In this document: positions 10,585-21,529 of the stretch, in pieces | Layout of the letters: each line of letters begins with the position of its first letter | Numbering within the stretch: position 1 is the first letter of the stretch | From: Bufo bufo | Lineage: Eukaryota > Chordata > Amphibia > Anura > Bufonidae | Direction: 5' to 3' | Length of the DNA: 64,000 nt | Assembly (NCBI RefSeq): GCF_905171765.1 | Contig: NC_053394.1 | Location: 159,473,256-159,537,255, forward strand | Made by a program: the position numbers and the translations under genes | The notes under the pieces: model-generated | The model's database searches: none | Seen by the model: only the letters and a program-made list of their open reading frames with translations | What the model was told of the DNA's origin: nothing

Positions 10585-11499
10585 CTAGTCAGAAAAGATC
10601 AGGTCCTTGAGGAATGCCTCATAGAACTGAAGGAATTTCCCTGTGTTGCCAGCGCCCCGGGACAGCACAAAAGAGTTGTACAAGGCAACCTGCACCAAGT
10701 AGACCGCAACTTTTTTGTACCATGCCCGGGTTTTGCGCATGGCATTATATGGTTTGAGGACTTGTAGTTGACGATACAATCGGGCTTGAGGACCGTTGCC
10801 GCGGTACCTCGCACAGGGACAGGGTTGATGCCGTTGTGGACAGTACAAGGACATCCCTCTTGTCCTTATATCTGACCAGCAACAGGTTTCCACTGGTAAG
10901 GGCACGGGTCTCACCCCTGGGGATAGGTACCTGGAGGGGGTGGGTAGGGAGGCGGACGGTCCCACAAGTGGACGTGGATCTGGCGGCGAGGGACTGGAAC
11001 AAGGGGATACTAGTATAAAAGTTATCCACGTACAGGTGGTAACCCTTATCTAGCAGTGGGTGCATAAGGTCCCACACAAGTTTCCTGCTAACACCCAGAG
11101 TGGGGGGACATTCTGGAGGTTAAATACGGGAATCTCGCCCCTCGTACACACGAAACTTGTAAGTGTACCCTGAGGTACTCTCACAAAGTTTGTACAGCTT
11201 CATGCCATACCTCGCCCGCTTAGAGGGAACATACTGGCGGAAAAGGAGTCTCCCCTTGAAAGCAATGAGAGACTCATCAACTGCAACCTCCCCTCCAGGT
11301 ACATAGGCCTGCACAAATTTGGCCCCAAAGTTATCGATGACCGGCCTGATTATGTACAGGCGGTCATAGGCAGGATCACCTTGGAGGGGACATGCATTAT
11401 CTGCATAATGCAGGCATTTCCGGATGGTCTCAAACCGGGAGCGTGTCATGGCCGTACTGTAAAGTGGGGTCTGGTAGAGGATGTCCCCACTACAGTAAT
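10585..11499 (-). pseudogene. piggyBac transposase, C-terminal part
   Basis: The minus strand encodes the DDE_Tnp_1_7 domain of a piggyBac transposase: GDILYQTPLYSTAMTRSRFE, then AVDESLIAFKGRLLFRQY (first catalytic Asp), then LYVDNFYTSIPLF (second catalytic Asp), and the tail LKPYNAMRKTRAWYKKVAVY. At least two frame changes separate these pieces (near 11080-11120 and 10745-10800), and the segment around the third Asp is damaged. The N-terminal part lies at 15337-15933; a Penelope-like element sits between them. Nonfunctional. Confidence 0.85.
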
Positions 11500-11632
11500 T
11501 GGTAGAGTGAAGAACCGCACTCAATCAAATGTCTCTGGTGCCAGTCAAGGACTGCGAACAGTCAGTAAATATAAAATGGATTCATCCAAACAGCCCAATT
11601 TAGATCCTTGGTGCAAACAGTGGATTTAAGAC

Positions 11633-11668
11633 CAGACGTTTCCGTCGTAACAGACCTTCATCAGTGGT
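11633..11668 (-). ncRNA. Hammerhead ribozyme-like motif in the Penelope 3' region
   Basis: On the minus strand CTGATGA, then AGGTCTGTTACGACG, then GAAAC and GTC. The conserved CUGAUGA and GAAA boxes are both present. Its place near the end of a Penelope-like element matches the known hammerheads of these retroelements. Confidence 0.6.
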
Positions 11669-13068
11669 CACATATTTTATCTGAAATAATACATGGTGCG
11701 AGACATAAGTTTGGCATCAAAAAACTGAAAATACTTATTCTTTTACATGAAAAAACCTAATTTTTACATATATATGTATATAAATGTGATTATCCAGTAT
11801 ATTACATAGTATATAATTGACACATAAAGGAACATGTTGCTGACGTCTCAGAATGACGAAATACATCAAGGCAGCACGATGCAGGTTATGGTTGGATGGA
11901 TGTCTGATCATAATAAAACGCTACAGTAAGGTGAATATAGGTCATGACAAAATTATGTAGCTTCTCAATTATATATTGTATCCATCGTCATATCCTGCAT
12001 AGTCCAAAGTACAAATGTGGAACGATGAAGTGAGACCCCTCATATAATGTGGCCCCCCATATAGTACTGGTGGTAAGTCCGGTCTAGGTACATGGAGGGT
12101 CACAGTGCATATTGTTATAACATATTATTAGTATTGACATCATAAATTATAATATGCAATGTGGCACAGAATGTATGGGTTGTAGCATGCACACACAGTA
12201 TGGTATATGAGGTATTGAAACATGGCAATACAATATTAGGTATACATACTGTTAAACGTAATTTTAGGTATTATGCATGTGTGTGCATGCCTATATCCAT
12301 ACATCCGCGCCACCCCACATATATCTTAGACATGATCAATCAAAGTGGTGGATACTGGTTCCTGTGACATGGCAAGCTGTATATCGGTATCGGATCGGAA
12401 GTGGCGGGTGCCGCTGTAAGTACTGTCTTGATCCTCTATAATCTGCAAGGAAAATATTTGCACAGCTCATTACCTGTTCTGGTAGGGTCCGGACATCTGG
12501 GCTTGGATACATGGCATTGCATCTAGCCCGTCCCTGTCTTAAATGTACGGTCTCCCTTGTAGTTCCGGTCACCTGACCGGAAGTGACGCGGACTCTGGAA
12601 CGCATGTTTGCGTTCCACAGCGATGTCATGTGATCAGGGAGGAGGTATAAGTGTTTCACCGTCGGACTCATATCAGACTATGTGTCTGACTGATGTGAAA
12701 GCTCCTATGTATAATCAGGGAAGTGATATATGATATGAATGTTGATCAAACGTCATGTCAGATATTTCTGATGCCACAAGGGGCTACATTATACAGGTTA
12801 TGTGTTGTTTTGACAATTATTAAACAGATATGTCAAAATGGCTGTGTACTATAATGCATATCTTATAATTATGAAGAGAGGAGAAAGGGGGGATGGGGGA
12901 GGGGTATGAAGGAAAAAAGAACCTGGAGAGGAAAGGATTAGTTATGCAGGGATAGAGGGAAAATAGGGGAAGAGATAATCTCACCCACATCAGTTGCAAT
13001 ATTATTTTCAGCGTGTCTGTGAAAGTGAAAAGACAAGAGCATATTAGAGCAATATTCACATACATGGG

Positions 13069-15336
13069 TCATACGTTAATAAAAAAGTCGCATTCACGGT
13101 TTAGTCCATTTGGTGCCAGTGTCCCTAGTTTATGGATCCAGAACGCCTCTCGTTGCCTTAGGAGGAGTATCCGGTTGCCTCCTCTCCTTGATGGGTCTAT
13201 CTGGTCCAGGATTTGGAAACGCAATTGCGAAATTTGATGTTTTTTATCCGTAAAGTGGTGTGGAATTGGCAAGAAAGTATACCCAAGTCTTATTGTCGAC
13301 TTGTGCTTACTTATGCGGTCCCGTACGTGCTGCGTCGTTTCTCCTACATAAGCAAGTCCGCATGGGCATTTTATCAAATAGACCACAAAAGTTGAGTCAC
13401 AGGTATAGAATCCATGAATCGGAATCCTTTGTCCAGTCCGTGGATGTGTGGCATATTCGCCTTTTATGACGCTGGAGCATTGGGCGCAATGAAGACATGG
13501 GTATGTCCCTAATCGTCTGCTTTGTAGGAAGGTTTGTTTGGGAAGCTTCGTGAAGCTGCCTATGTCGGCTTTTATTAGTTTATCCCTGATGTTAGATGAC
13601 CTTTTGTAGCATGTTAATGGCGTTTGATTAAATTCTTTTATAGAGGGATAAGCTTTGGTTAAAAGTGACCAGTGTTGTTTGAGGGCCTGTTGGATTTTCG
13701 GCATTAGAGGATGATATGTAGTCACGCATGCAATTCTATTCTCATTATTGATTTTATTACTTTTTTGTCGTGGTTCTCGGATCCCGGTGAAGTCCTGTAG
13801 GGTATCTTTAAGGATGGTATCTGGATAACCCCTCCTGTGAAATTTTTCTGTCATGGCTTCAAATTGTGTGTTTTTTAAAACGTCATTACTCACGATGCGG
13901 TCAACGCATGTCAATTGTGATCGGGGTAGGGATTGTTTTGTGGCCCTGGGGTGGCAACTGTTGTAGTGAAGCAGGCTGTTCCGGTCAGTCGGTTTATTGT
14001 ATAGATCTATGGACACTGTACCTGTGGAATTAATTTTGACCAGTGTGTCCAGGAAACTTATTTCCTCCGTGCTGGTGTGTGAGGTAAAGCCTAACTCTTC
14101 ATAAGTTTGGTTCAGGTCAGTTACCATCTGATGTATAGAGGAAATGGGTCCCCTCCATACACAAAAGATGTCGTCTATGAAACGATACCAAATATCGGCA
14201 TATTGTTGGAATAAGGGGTTCGTAAAGACATGATCTTCTTCGAATGCTATCATAAATGCGTTAGCATAAGGCGGGGCCACATTAGACCCCATCGCGGTAC
14301 CCCGTTTATGGCCAAAGAATGTGTCTCCAAATAGAAAGAAGTTTTTAGTGAGTATTATCTCCAGGATTTTAAGGCAAAATTCCTGTTGTGTGCTGTCCAG
14401 AGTGGACTGGTTGTGTAGCAGCCTTGCTGTAGCTTGGAGCCCCTTGGTGTGTGTTATTGATGTATACAGGCTGTTTACATCTAGAGTCACAAGAATGCTT
14501 CCCGGTGTGATGGTTATCCCTTTAAGTTTTCTGAGGAAGTCGGTGGTGTCGAGTATAAAAGATTTGGATGTCTTGATAAGTGGCGTGAGTATTTTTTCCA
14601 TATAAACGGCAAGAGGGGAAAGGATAGAGTCAGTGGATGCTACTATGGGACGACCTGGGGGGTTGATGAGGCTTTTATGAATCTTTGGCAGTATATAAAA
14701 TACGGGGACAATGGGATCCTGTTTGGTAAGAAAAGTGGCTGTCTTAGGGTCAATGATTCCTGTTTCTGAATATCTGTTGATGGTATTGGTGATTCAATTT
14801 TTTATCTGTATTGTGGGGTCTCTAGGAAGTACTTCATATGTGTTTATGTCGGATAATTGTCGCCTAACCTCTTTTAGGTAGTCAGTCTTATCCATTACCA
14901 CTAGCGCCCCTCCCTTGTCCGCCGGTTTGATGATGATATTTTTGTTGTTATGTAATAAATCAAGTGCTAGTATTTCTTCAGAGGATAAGTTGTTAGTATG
15001 TTTGTAATGGCCCTGCATGTTTGTCGTAAGTATCTCTTTAATCAGGTTTTGGGACAGGGAGATGTATGTCTCAACGGGGTGTTTATTTTTTGGTGGCATG
15101 AAGGAGCTCTTATTCCTTAAGCCCAGATGCTCTATGGATAGTATTCCTGGCATCGTGGGTATATGTGGTTCCTGTGTTGGGAGTTCCTGAAAATGAGTTT
15201 TTAATCTCAATGTCCGGTAGAACATTTGTAGCTCCTGTTCTAAAGTGAAAGTGTTGAGTTTAGGTGTTGGGCAAAAGGATAGGCCCTTTTGTAGTACAGT
15301 AGTCTCTGCAGGTGAGAGGGTAGTAGTGGAAATATT
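13069..15336 (-). CDS. Penelope-like reverse transcriptase with GIY-YIG endonuclease, one internal stop
   Basis: Retroelement polymerase of about 755 codons, broken only by a TGA at 14794-14796. From the N-terminus: the Penelope RT1 region (NIIIKPADKGGALVVMDK), then LPKIHK and PGRPIVAS, motif A LVTLDVNSLYTSI, motif B GTAMGSNVAPPYANAFM, motif C WYRFIDDIF (catalytic Asp pair), FLDTLVK, a Cys-rich linker (YPCLHCAQC), and a C-terminal GIY-YIG nuclease (VYLIKCPCGLAYVGETT, with RDRISKHK). It ends GLNRECDFFINV. The reading frame has no start Met at its 5' end because the insertion is 5' truncated; instead it continues in frame from piggyBac sequence. Whether the TGA is fixed in the population cannot be told. 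Confidence 0.88.
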
Positions 15337-15933
15337 ACTCCAGTAATGACTGACACTAGGTTTTTTGACTAGGCCCATGTGCAGCACGAGGCCCCAAAAC
15401 ATCCTCATCTCGGCTGCACTGACCGGAGTCCAGCCACCGGCCCTAGCCAAAAAGGAGCCCGGGTGTTGAGCAATGAACTGTTGGGCGTACAGGTTCGTTT
15501 GCTCCACCATCAGATTTACAAAGTGGTCACTGAGAAAAAGACTAAAGTAGTCGTATTCAGTGAAGCCCACTGTGGAAATCTGGATTCCTGGTTGGCCTAC
15601 AAAATCAAGAATCGCAGGCTCAAAATGCTCTGGGGTACACCAGACAAGTTCACCGGCAGGGGGCTCAGGTGGACTGATCTGGTGGGCCAGAAAACTAGTA
15701 CGAGCCCCAGAGCTGCTCGTACTAGTGTGGGCCACAGGGTCCCTAGCCTGGCGGTCCCCTTGCTCCGCCTGGCGGCGTCTCCGCCGTCTTGGGGGCTTAT
15801 CATCATCGCTAGATGAGGAGGAGGACGCAGATGACAAAAGGAAAGTGGGGTCATCCTCATCCTCACTGGGGCTCTCGGACTCAGAGGCAAGCTGGGCGTA
15901 TGCCTCCTCGGCCGAGAACATCCAGTGGGCCAT
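15337..15933 (-). pseudogene. piggyBac transposase, N-terminal part
   Basis: It starts MAHWMFSAEEAYAQL, followed by an acidic Ser-rich stretch (SSASSSSSSDDD), a basic cluster (PPRRRRRRQ) and the start of the transposase domain (YDYFSLFLSDHFVNLMVEQT; WTPVSAAEMRMFWGLVLHMG), ending at the Penelope insertion after SVSHYWS. The acidic N-terminus and the spacing match piggyBac-derived proteins. The frame runs on into the inserted Penelope element without a stop, giving a 379-residue chimeric frame to 14794. Confidence 0.85.
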
Positions 15934-16986
15934 AGGGGAGTGTGTGTGTGCTTGTGTGTGTGTGTGCGTGCGTGTTAAACTTTATTTGGTGTGCGTGTGT
16001 GTGTGGGGGCACGGGTGTTCACGAACTTACCCTAAACCTAACAGACAAAAAATAAAACGAAATAAAAAAAAGGACAATAAATTTGAATAAAAATAAAAAT
16101 AAAAATTCAAACTTGCCGATCAACTGTCCGAAGTTGATCAGCGTTGGGGTGTGCGATGCGCTAACAGTGGCTGGACGCTAAGCGTGCCGGCCACAGTCAG
16201 TGTACGCAGAAAAAAATAAAAATAACTGCTTGCGCCCCAAAAAAAGTTGTGGGGGGGGGCAGGGGGGCAAGCTGCAGCACCCCTGGGGGGGATCTAGGGT
16301 CACACAGCTGTGCTGTGGACCCCAGACACCCGATTTAGGGTGATGCAATAAAAATACTTTTTTTTTTCACTATCTTTCCCTAACCTAACCTGTCCTTAAC
16401 CTTTCCCTAAATACCTTAGTGAAGGTGGTGCTGGGGCACAGATGGGTGTGCTGGTGCACAGATGGGGGTGCTGGATGATGATCCCTGCAGCTGGCTCTGG
16501 AGATCGACGTGCAGCTCTCCTCTCTCCTCGGCTCCCGGACACAAAAGGAGGAGGAGAGGAGCGCTGCAGTAATTTGAATAGCCCGCCCACCCCAGCCGAC
16601 CAATCAGAGCCGATCCTGAGAGGTGATGTCACCATCACCTCTCAGGATTGCAGGATGGTGATTGGTGGTGTATTATCACACCACCGATCACCATCCTGTT
16701 CCAGGTTATTGGGTCCCCAGAGACCCGAATAACCTGGAAACGCAGCAAACTGCAGGTGTGAATTGACCTGCGGTTTGCTGCGGTCGCCGACACGGGCGGG
16801 GTCACAGGACTTCCCGGCGCATTGTCCCAGGGTGCCTGCTCAATGATTTGAGCAGGCACCCAGTTCCGATCACCGCCCGCCGCGCGGCAGTGATCGGAAC
16901 GACACATGACGTACTGGTACGTCATGTGTCCTTAAGTACCGGGACATCATGCTGTACTGGTACGTCATGTGTCCAGAACAGGTTAA
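15934..16986 (-). mobile_element. piggyBac 5' noncoding region and terminus (TTAA)
   Basis: This holds a TG-rich microsatellite (15939-15975), AT-rich spacers and a GC-rich block, then subterminal palindromes: a dyad of GACACATGACGTACTGGTAC with its complement near 16900-16930, and GTGCCTGCTCA with TGAGCAGGCAC near 16831-16860. It ends at TTAA (16983-16986), the fixed target of piggyBac. LINE sequence resumes at once after the TTAA. Confidence 0.65.
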
Positions 16987-17390
16987 TACAAGTTAGCGAG
17001 ACCAATTTAGAGTCAGCTTGGGTTACGTTGCAGTTTGATAATCATAAGGTAACTCGTGTAGGTGTGATATATAGACCACCTGGCCAAGTCAAAGAATTAG
17101 ATGATCTACTATTTGAGGAAATAGCTAAAATGACATTGAAAGGGGAAGTCATCATTATGGGAGACTTTAATCTTCCTGATGTAAACTTGAAAACCAAAAT
17201 AGCTAGTTCTGCCAGGAGTACAGATATTCTAAATTCCCTACTGGGATTATCTCTACAGCAAGTAGTTGAGGAGCCAACCCGGAAGGAGGCCATTTTAGAT
17301 TTAGTATTCACAAATGGGAATTTGGTATCTGATATTACTGTAGGGGAAAGCTTGGGATCTAGTGATCACCAGTCAGTGTGTTTTACTATA
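16987..17390 (+). pseudogene. L2/CR1-type LINE, endonuclease domain (left piece)
   Basis: The frame covers the APE-type endonuclease of a non-LTR retrotransposon: GVIYRPPGQVKELDDLL, IIMGDFNLPDVN (catalytic Asp/Asn), ILDLVFTNGNLV and SSDHQSVCFTISV (catalytic Asp-His). It is cut at the Ngaro insertion and resumes at about 24428, where the next residues read in the family's normal order. The left end abuts the piggyBac TTAA. Confidence 0.85.
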
Positions 17391-17499
17391 AGTGTTAAGC
17401 AATGATGTCATTGCTGGGTTTGTGCTAGGGGAGGCGGGGCCACACAGGGTTAAAAGGCAGCAGATGGTACCTGCTGCAGCACGATCGCCGGCACGCCTG
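17391..17499 (+). repeat. Ngaro terminal repeat A1
   Basis: 109 bp beginning AGTGTTAAGCAATGATGTCA and ending GCACGCCTG. It is repeated almost exactly at 24172-24280. Confidence 0.85.
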
Positions 17500-18639
17500 G
17501 GGGTCAGGAGGCAGAGCACTTCCGGGTCGTTGTGGTCAGGTCTGGCAGTGTGAGGGCTGGTCGCATCATCGCGACTTCAAGTAAGACGGGGGTGGCGGTG
17601 CGGTTCCTGGACGCTGTAGGGGGGGTGGCACAAACCGACGGGCGCGCTCCAGTCTGCTCACGGGCGGCGGGTGCTGTGCAGTTCAAACCACAGTCCCCGG
17701 CCGCACTGCTCAAGCGGTGGGACTCGCACCGCACAGCGCCGCCTGGTGGGCACTGACGGCAACAGTCGGGGGTTTCGGCGGCAGGCCTGGGAACTGGCAC
17801 GCTACATAATCAGCTGATTGTCTATATCGCAAAGCATATTTTCCCAGTGTTTCCCCCTTTTGTTTGGTATAATATCGCCATACAGGTCATGCTGGTCACA
17901 AAGACGCCCATACACAAGTGTGAATAATTCTGAGTCAGACATAAACTCGCACTGCTATTTCATTTGACGTGGGCAGCAGGCCATGGTTCAGAAACAGAAA
18001 TTCAATTACATTTTGACCTTTGAGTACACAGACTGTGCTGAAGGTCCGAACTGTCCACATGTTGATGAAAGGGATGTACTGCATTTGTGTAATTACAATA
18101 TTACTACGTTCGCCAGCACTTCATGAATGTTCTTTAGGAGGATTTGCGGCAGCACGTGTTTGCTCAATACGTAAGAGATGGTCATCCTGTAATTACCCTA
18201 GAAGCTGATTGTGTACCCAGGCCATCGCATCCACGCACCAGGTCTGTTCAGGCCCTTCGCATAAACAGGGCATATACAAATTACCGCGGCCTTGCATAGG
18301 CAGCGGGCAGGGGTGCGTTCCATTGGCCTGTACCTGGCACCAGCCACTCCATCCAGGGGGGGGGGGGACAGGACAGGGTACGTGCCCTGCCATCAACCGG
18401 TTCTGGGCGGGGGGGCGCAGAGTCAAGATGCTGGTTTCATGGAAAAAAATAAAAAAATAAAAAAATAAAAAAATAAAAAAATTATTTATGTTTCCACAGT
18501 TCGTGTCACGTTCCATGGCACCATAGGCAAATACACAGATGATAAGGTACGTATCAGGTTCCGACTCAGCCACAAGCAGTCAGACATCCATCACGTTAAA
18601 CCAATGGTGGAGGGGTACCCCACGCCCCATCCCGAGAAA

Positions 18640-19035
18640 AAAAAAAAAAAAAGTCTGTCACGACCTCAGACTCACATAAGTCCTGTCACGACCACAGGCA
18701 TTCAAACACGTCTGTCACGTCTTCAGACTTGCGGTACAATCCTGTCACGACTACAGGCATTCGATAAAGAAATGAAAAAAAAACCCTGTCACGACTACAG
18801 GCATTCGATAAAGAAAAAAAAAAAAAACCCTGTCACGACTACAGGCATTCGATAAAGAAAAAAAAAATATATAAAAATCCCTGTCATGACTACAGGCATT
18901 CGATAAAGAAAAAAAAACAACCCTGTCACGACTACAGGCATTCGATAAAGAAAAAAAAAAAAAACAACCCTGTCACGACTACAGGCATTCGATAAAGAAA
19001 AAAAAAACCTGTCACGACTACAGGCATTCGATAAA
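18640..19035. repeat. Minisatellite in the Ngaro 5' region (left block)
   Basis: Units of about 43-54 bp, each with CTGTCACGACTACAGGCATT and then CGATAAAG with an A-run of variable length. CTGT and ACAG form a short dyad in each unit. The array continues at 19915-20190, so the LINE between them is a later insertion. Confidence 0.85.
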
Positions 19036-19900
19036 CATAGAAACATAGAAACATAGAATGTGTCGGCAGATAAGAACCATTTGGCCCATCTAGTCTGCCC
19101 AATATACTGAATACTATGAATAGCCCCTGGCCCTATCTTATACGGAGGATGGCCTTATGCCTATCCCATGCATGCTTAAACCCCTTCACTGTATTTGCAG
19201 CTACCACTTCTGCAGGAAGGCTATTCCATGCATCCACTACTCTCTCAGTAAAGTAATACTTCCTTATATTACTTTTAAACCTTTGCCCCTCTAATTTAAA
19301 ACTGTGTCCTCTTGTGGTAGTTTTTCTTCTTTTAAATATGCTCTCCTCCTTTACCGAGTTGATTCCCTTTATGTATTTAAAAGTTTCTATCATATCCCCT
19401 CTGTCTCTTCTTTCTTCCAAGCTATACATGTTAAGGTCCTTTAACCTTTCCTGGTAAGTTTTATCCTGCAATCCATGTACTAGTTTAGTAGCTCTTCTCT
19501 GAACTCTCTCTAGAGTATCTATATCCTTCTGGAGATATGGCCTCCAGTACTGCGCACAATACTCCAAGTGAGGTCTCACCAGTGTTCTGTACAGCGGCAA
19601 AAGCACTTCACTCTTTCTACTGCTTATACCTCTCCCTATACATCCAAGCATTCTGCTGGCATTTCGTGCTGCTCTATTACATTGTCTTCCCACCTTTAAG
19701 TCTTCTGAAATAATTACTCCTAAATCCCTTTCCTCAGATACTGAGGTCAGGACTGTGTCAAATATTCTATATTCTGCCCTTGGGTTTTTACGCCCCAGGT
19801 GCATTATCTTGCACTTATCCACATTAAATTTCAGTTGCCAGAGTTCTGACCATTCTTCTAGTTTTCCTAAATCCTTTTCCATTTGGCGTTTCCCTCCAGG
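19036..19900 (-). pseudogene. L2/CR1-type LINE, 3' end, inserted in the minisatellite
   Basis: The minus strand gives about 250 residues of the C-terminal part of an L2-type reverse transcriptase: WSELWQLKFNVDKCKIMHLG, LVRPHLEYCAQYWRPY, ERVQRRATKLVHGL, MIETFKYIKGIN and VVDAWNSLPAEVVAA. It ends in the family's 3' tail, a run of ATGTTTCT units (19036-19060 in complement). The frame is open over the whole retained part, so the copy is fairly young but 5' truncated, lacking the catalytic box. Confidence 0.88.
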
Positions 19901-19914
19901 AAGAAAAAAAACAA

Positions 19915-20190
19915 AAAAAAAAACTGTCACGACTACAGGTGTTCGTGTTCCAACGTCTGTCACATCCACAGATTCGCAATAAAGTCCTGTCACGACCACA
20001 GGCAGTCTTGGCATACACATCTTTCACGTCCACAGGCCGGTCAAAGTCCTGTCACAACTACAGGCACACCACCTGCTCGTCCACACATCAGCACAAAGTC
20101 CTGTCACGACCACAGGCACACGTACCAGGACGTCCTCTCAGTCATGGTCACACCACAGGTGCCGCCTGGTCAAATCTGTCACGACTACAG
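19915..20190. repeat. Minisatellite in the Ngaro 5' region (right block)
   Basis: More CTGTCACGAC...ACAG units with irregular spacers, in the same orientation as 18640-19035. These are translated in the open frame upstream of the Gag start but are probably noncoding. Confidence 0.75.
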
Positions 20191-20356
20191 ACTCACAGCC
20201 CCGGGAGGCCACTGGGCGCTATCACGCAGGTGGCGGTGGCACGCTTGTCCGCCACGGCAACTGCAGGGCGGACAGGACCCGTTAGTGGTTGGGCACACGG
20301 GCACAAGGTCACAGTGCACAACTCTGGAAAAGGGGGGTACTAATGGCTCTCAATTA

Positions 20357-21523
20357 ATGACCAGTAGGAAGATGTCGCAAGTATTCACGCCTGGAGGCTC
20401 TTCCGCGTCGCAGGATAGCGGGGACACCCAGTCGGAGCGAAGCGTGGGACCCTCCTTACGTTCCTGGACCATCCCGAAGTTGTCCGCCAAGCTGCGCCGA
20501 AGGGGCATCCCCTTTCCAGCATCTGCAAGAAAAGCCGAGTTGTATCGTCTTCTGATGTCAGACGTACCACCTGTGAGCCAGGATGAGGTATCCATGGGAA
20601 CCATTCAGATGCCGCCCACCCAACTACACGCCGTGATCAACAGTATGGCGTCATCCATGTCAGTCCTACAGGCCAGAATGGAATCAGTGGAAGCCAGGTC
20701 TGCGGCGGCAGCATTAGCGACACCAACACCTGCGGAACCTGCGGCAGTGCAATCCAGTACTTCTGGTGGGTCATCCCAGTTTCCCTCAGTCGCCCCGTCC
20801 CATTTCATTCCGGCCAATATCAGGCAGGACATATTGGAGGGCAAAGACGTCAACTTGGCATCCCTGCTCATTGTGACACATGAGGCCCCGGACAATAGAT
20901 TCATTGCTTGTGGGGAGGTTTCGGTCATCCTGAAGTCTAAGGACGCTAGGCTTAACAGGAAATTGAACGTCATGGAATTTGTCCTAGCATTCAGCTTAAA
21001 CCGGGACATCATTTGCACAGCCAACCCGCATAGGAGGGCCGAGCTAGATTTGTACATGTACAAGGTGGTGGAATTAGGATATAAATATGGCGGCATAGCA
21101 TTCTTTGACTACCACCGGTCATTCTCAGCCAAAGCAGCAGCTGCCCTGATACAGTGCCAGCACGTGCTGGATTGGTCTAACATAGACACGGAATTGTTCT
21201 GCCGCCACTTTGCAGGGCTAAAAGCCCCGACGTGTACGATCTGCAACTCGTACTCCCACAATACGGGTTGGTGTTCCAATACGGGCCACATAGCAGATCC
21301 AGCACAACCTTATTCAGCCCCAGGTCCATCAAATGTTAAGCCAGCATCCGGGGTTGATAAGTTAGGTCGTCCCATAAAATATCTTGGCAGAAGCCAGATA
21401 TGCAACAATTACAATTACGCCATTTGTCACTACAATCAGTGCAGGTTGCTACACTTGTGTGCGATCTGTTTTAGGGCCCATCCACGCGCAGCATGCCCTC
21501 AAAGGAATCAAGGCCCGGCGTGA
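20357..21523 (+). CDS. Ngaro ORF1, Gag-like protein
   Basis: The open frame extends upstream to 19883, but that part translates minisatellite; the ATG at 20357 is the likely start (MTSRKMSQVFTPGG), giving about 388 residues. The protein has a Ser-rich N-terminus, a SAP-like helix region (LSAKLRRRGIPFPASARKAE), and a C-terminal half with Cys/His clusters (CTICNSYSHNTGWCSNTGH and CHYNQCRLLHLCAICFRAHPRAAC) that resemble the zinc-binding motifs of DIRS/Ngaro Gag proteins. It presumably binds the element's RNA. It overlaps no other gene, and the RT frame starts just downstream. Confidence 0.8.
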   Translation: MTSRKMSQVFTPGGSSASQDSGDTQSERSVGPSLRSWTIPKLSAKLRRRGIPFPASARKAELYRLLMSDVPPVSQDEVSMGTIQMPPTQLHAVINSMASSMSVLQARMESVEARSAAAALATPTPAEPAAVQSSTSGGSSQFPSVAPSHFIPANIRQDILEGKDVNLASLLIVTHEAPDNRFIACGEVSVILKSKDARLNRKLNVMEFVLAFSLNRDIICTANPHRRAELDLYMYKVVELGYKYGGIAFFDYHRSFSAKAAAALIQCQHVLDWSNIDTELFCRHFAGLKAPTCTICNSYSHNTGWCSNTGHIADPAQPYSAPGPSNVKPASGVDKLGRPIKYLGRSQICNNYNYAICHYNQCRLLHLCAICFRAHPRAACPQRNQGPA

Positions 21524-21529
21524 CTAAGC

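Larger units (their letters stand above)
11500..15336 (-). mobile_element. Penelope-like retroelement, nearly full coding region
   Basis: A 3.84-kb insertion in the piggyBac transposase gene. It is flanked by an 11-base duplication with one mismatch, ACTACAGTAAT at 11489-11499 and ACTCCAGTAAT at 15337-15347; removing it restores the piggyBac motif SHYWSGDI. The coding region occupies the upstream end and is 5' truncated close to its start. A 1.57-kb 3' untranslated region (11500-13068) follows, with a hammerhead-like motif near the end. The coding region has a single in-frame stop, so this is one of the youngest elements in the window. Confidence 0.85.

Noticed and set aside
15560..16090. 176-residue plus-strand frame over piggyBac
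   Set aside because: Antisense shadow of the piggyBac N-terminus followed by a TG microsatellite.
19133..20020. 295-residue frame as a host gene
   Set aside because: The sequence is the C-terminus of an L2/CR1 reverse transcriptase ending in the family's tail; the N-terminal part is minisatellite translation.
19883..20356. N-terminal extension of Ngaro ORF1
   Set aside because: The 158 extra codons translate the minisatellite and part of the LINE edge; the ATG at 20357 fits the start of Gag-like sequence better.
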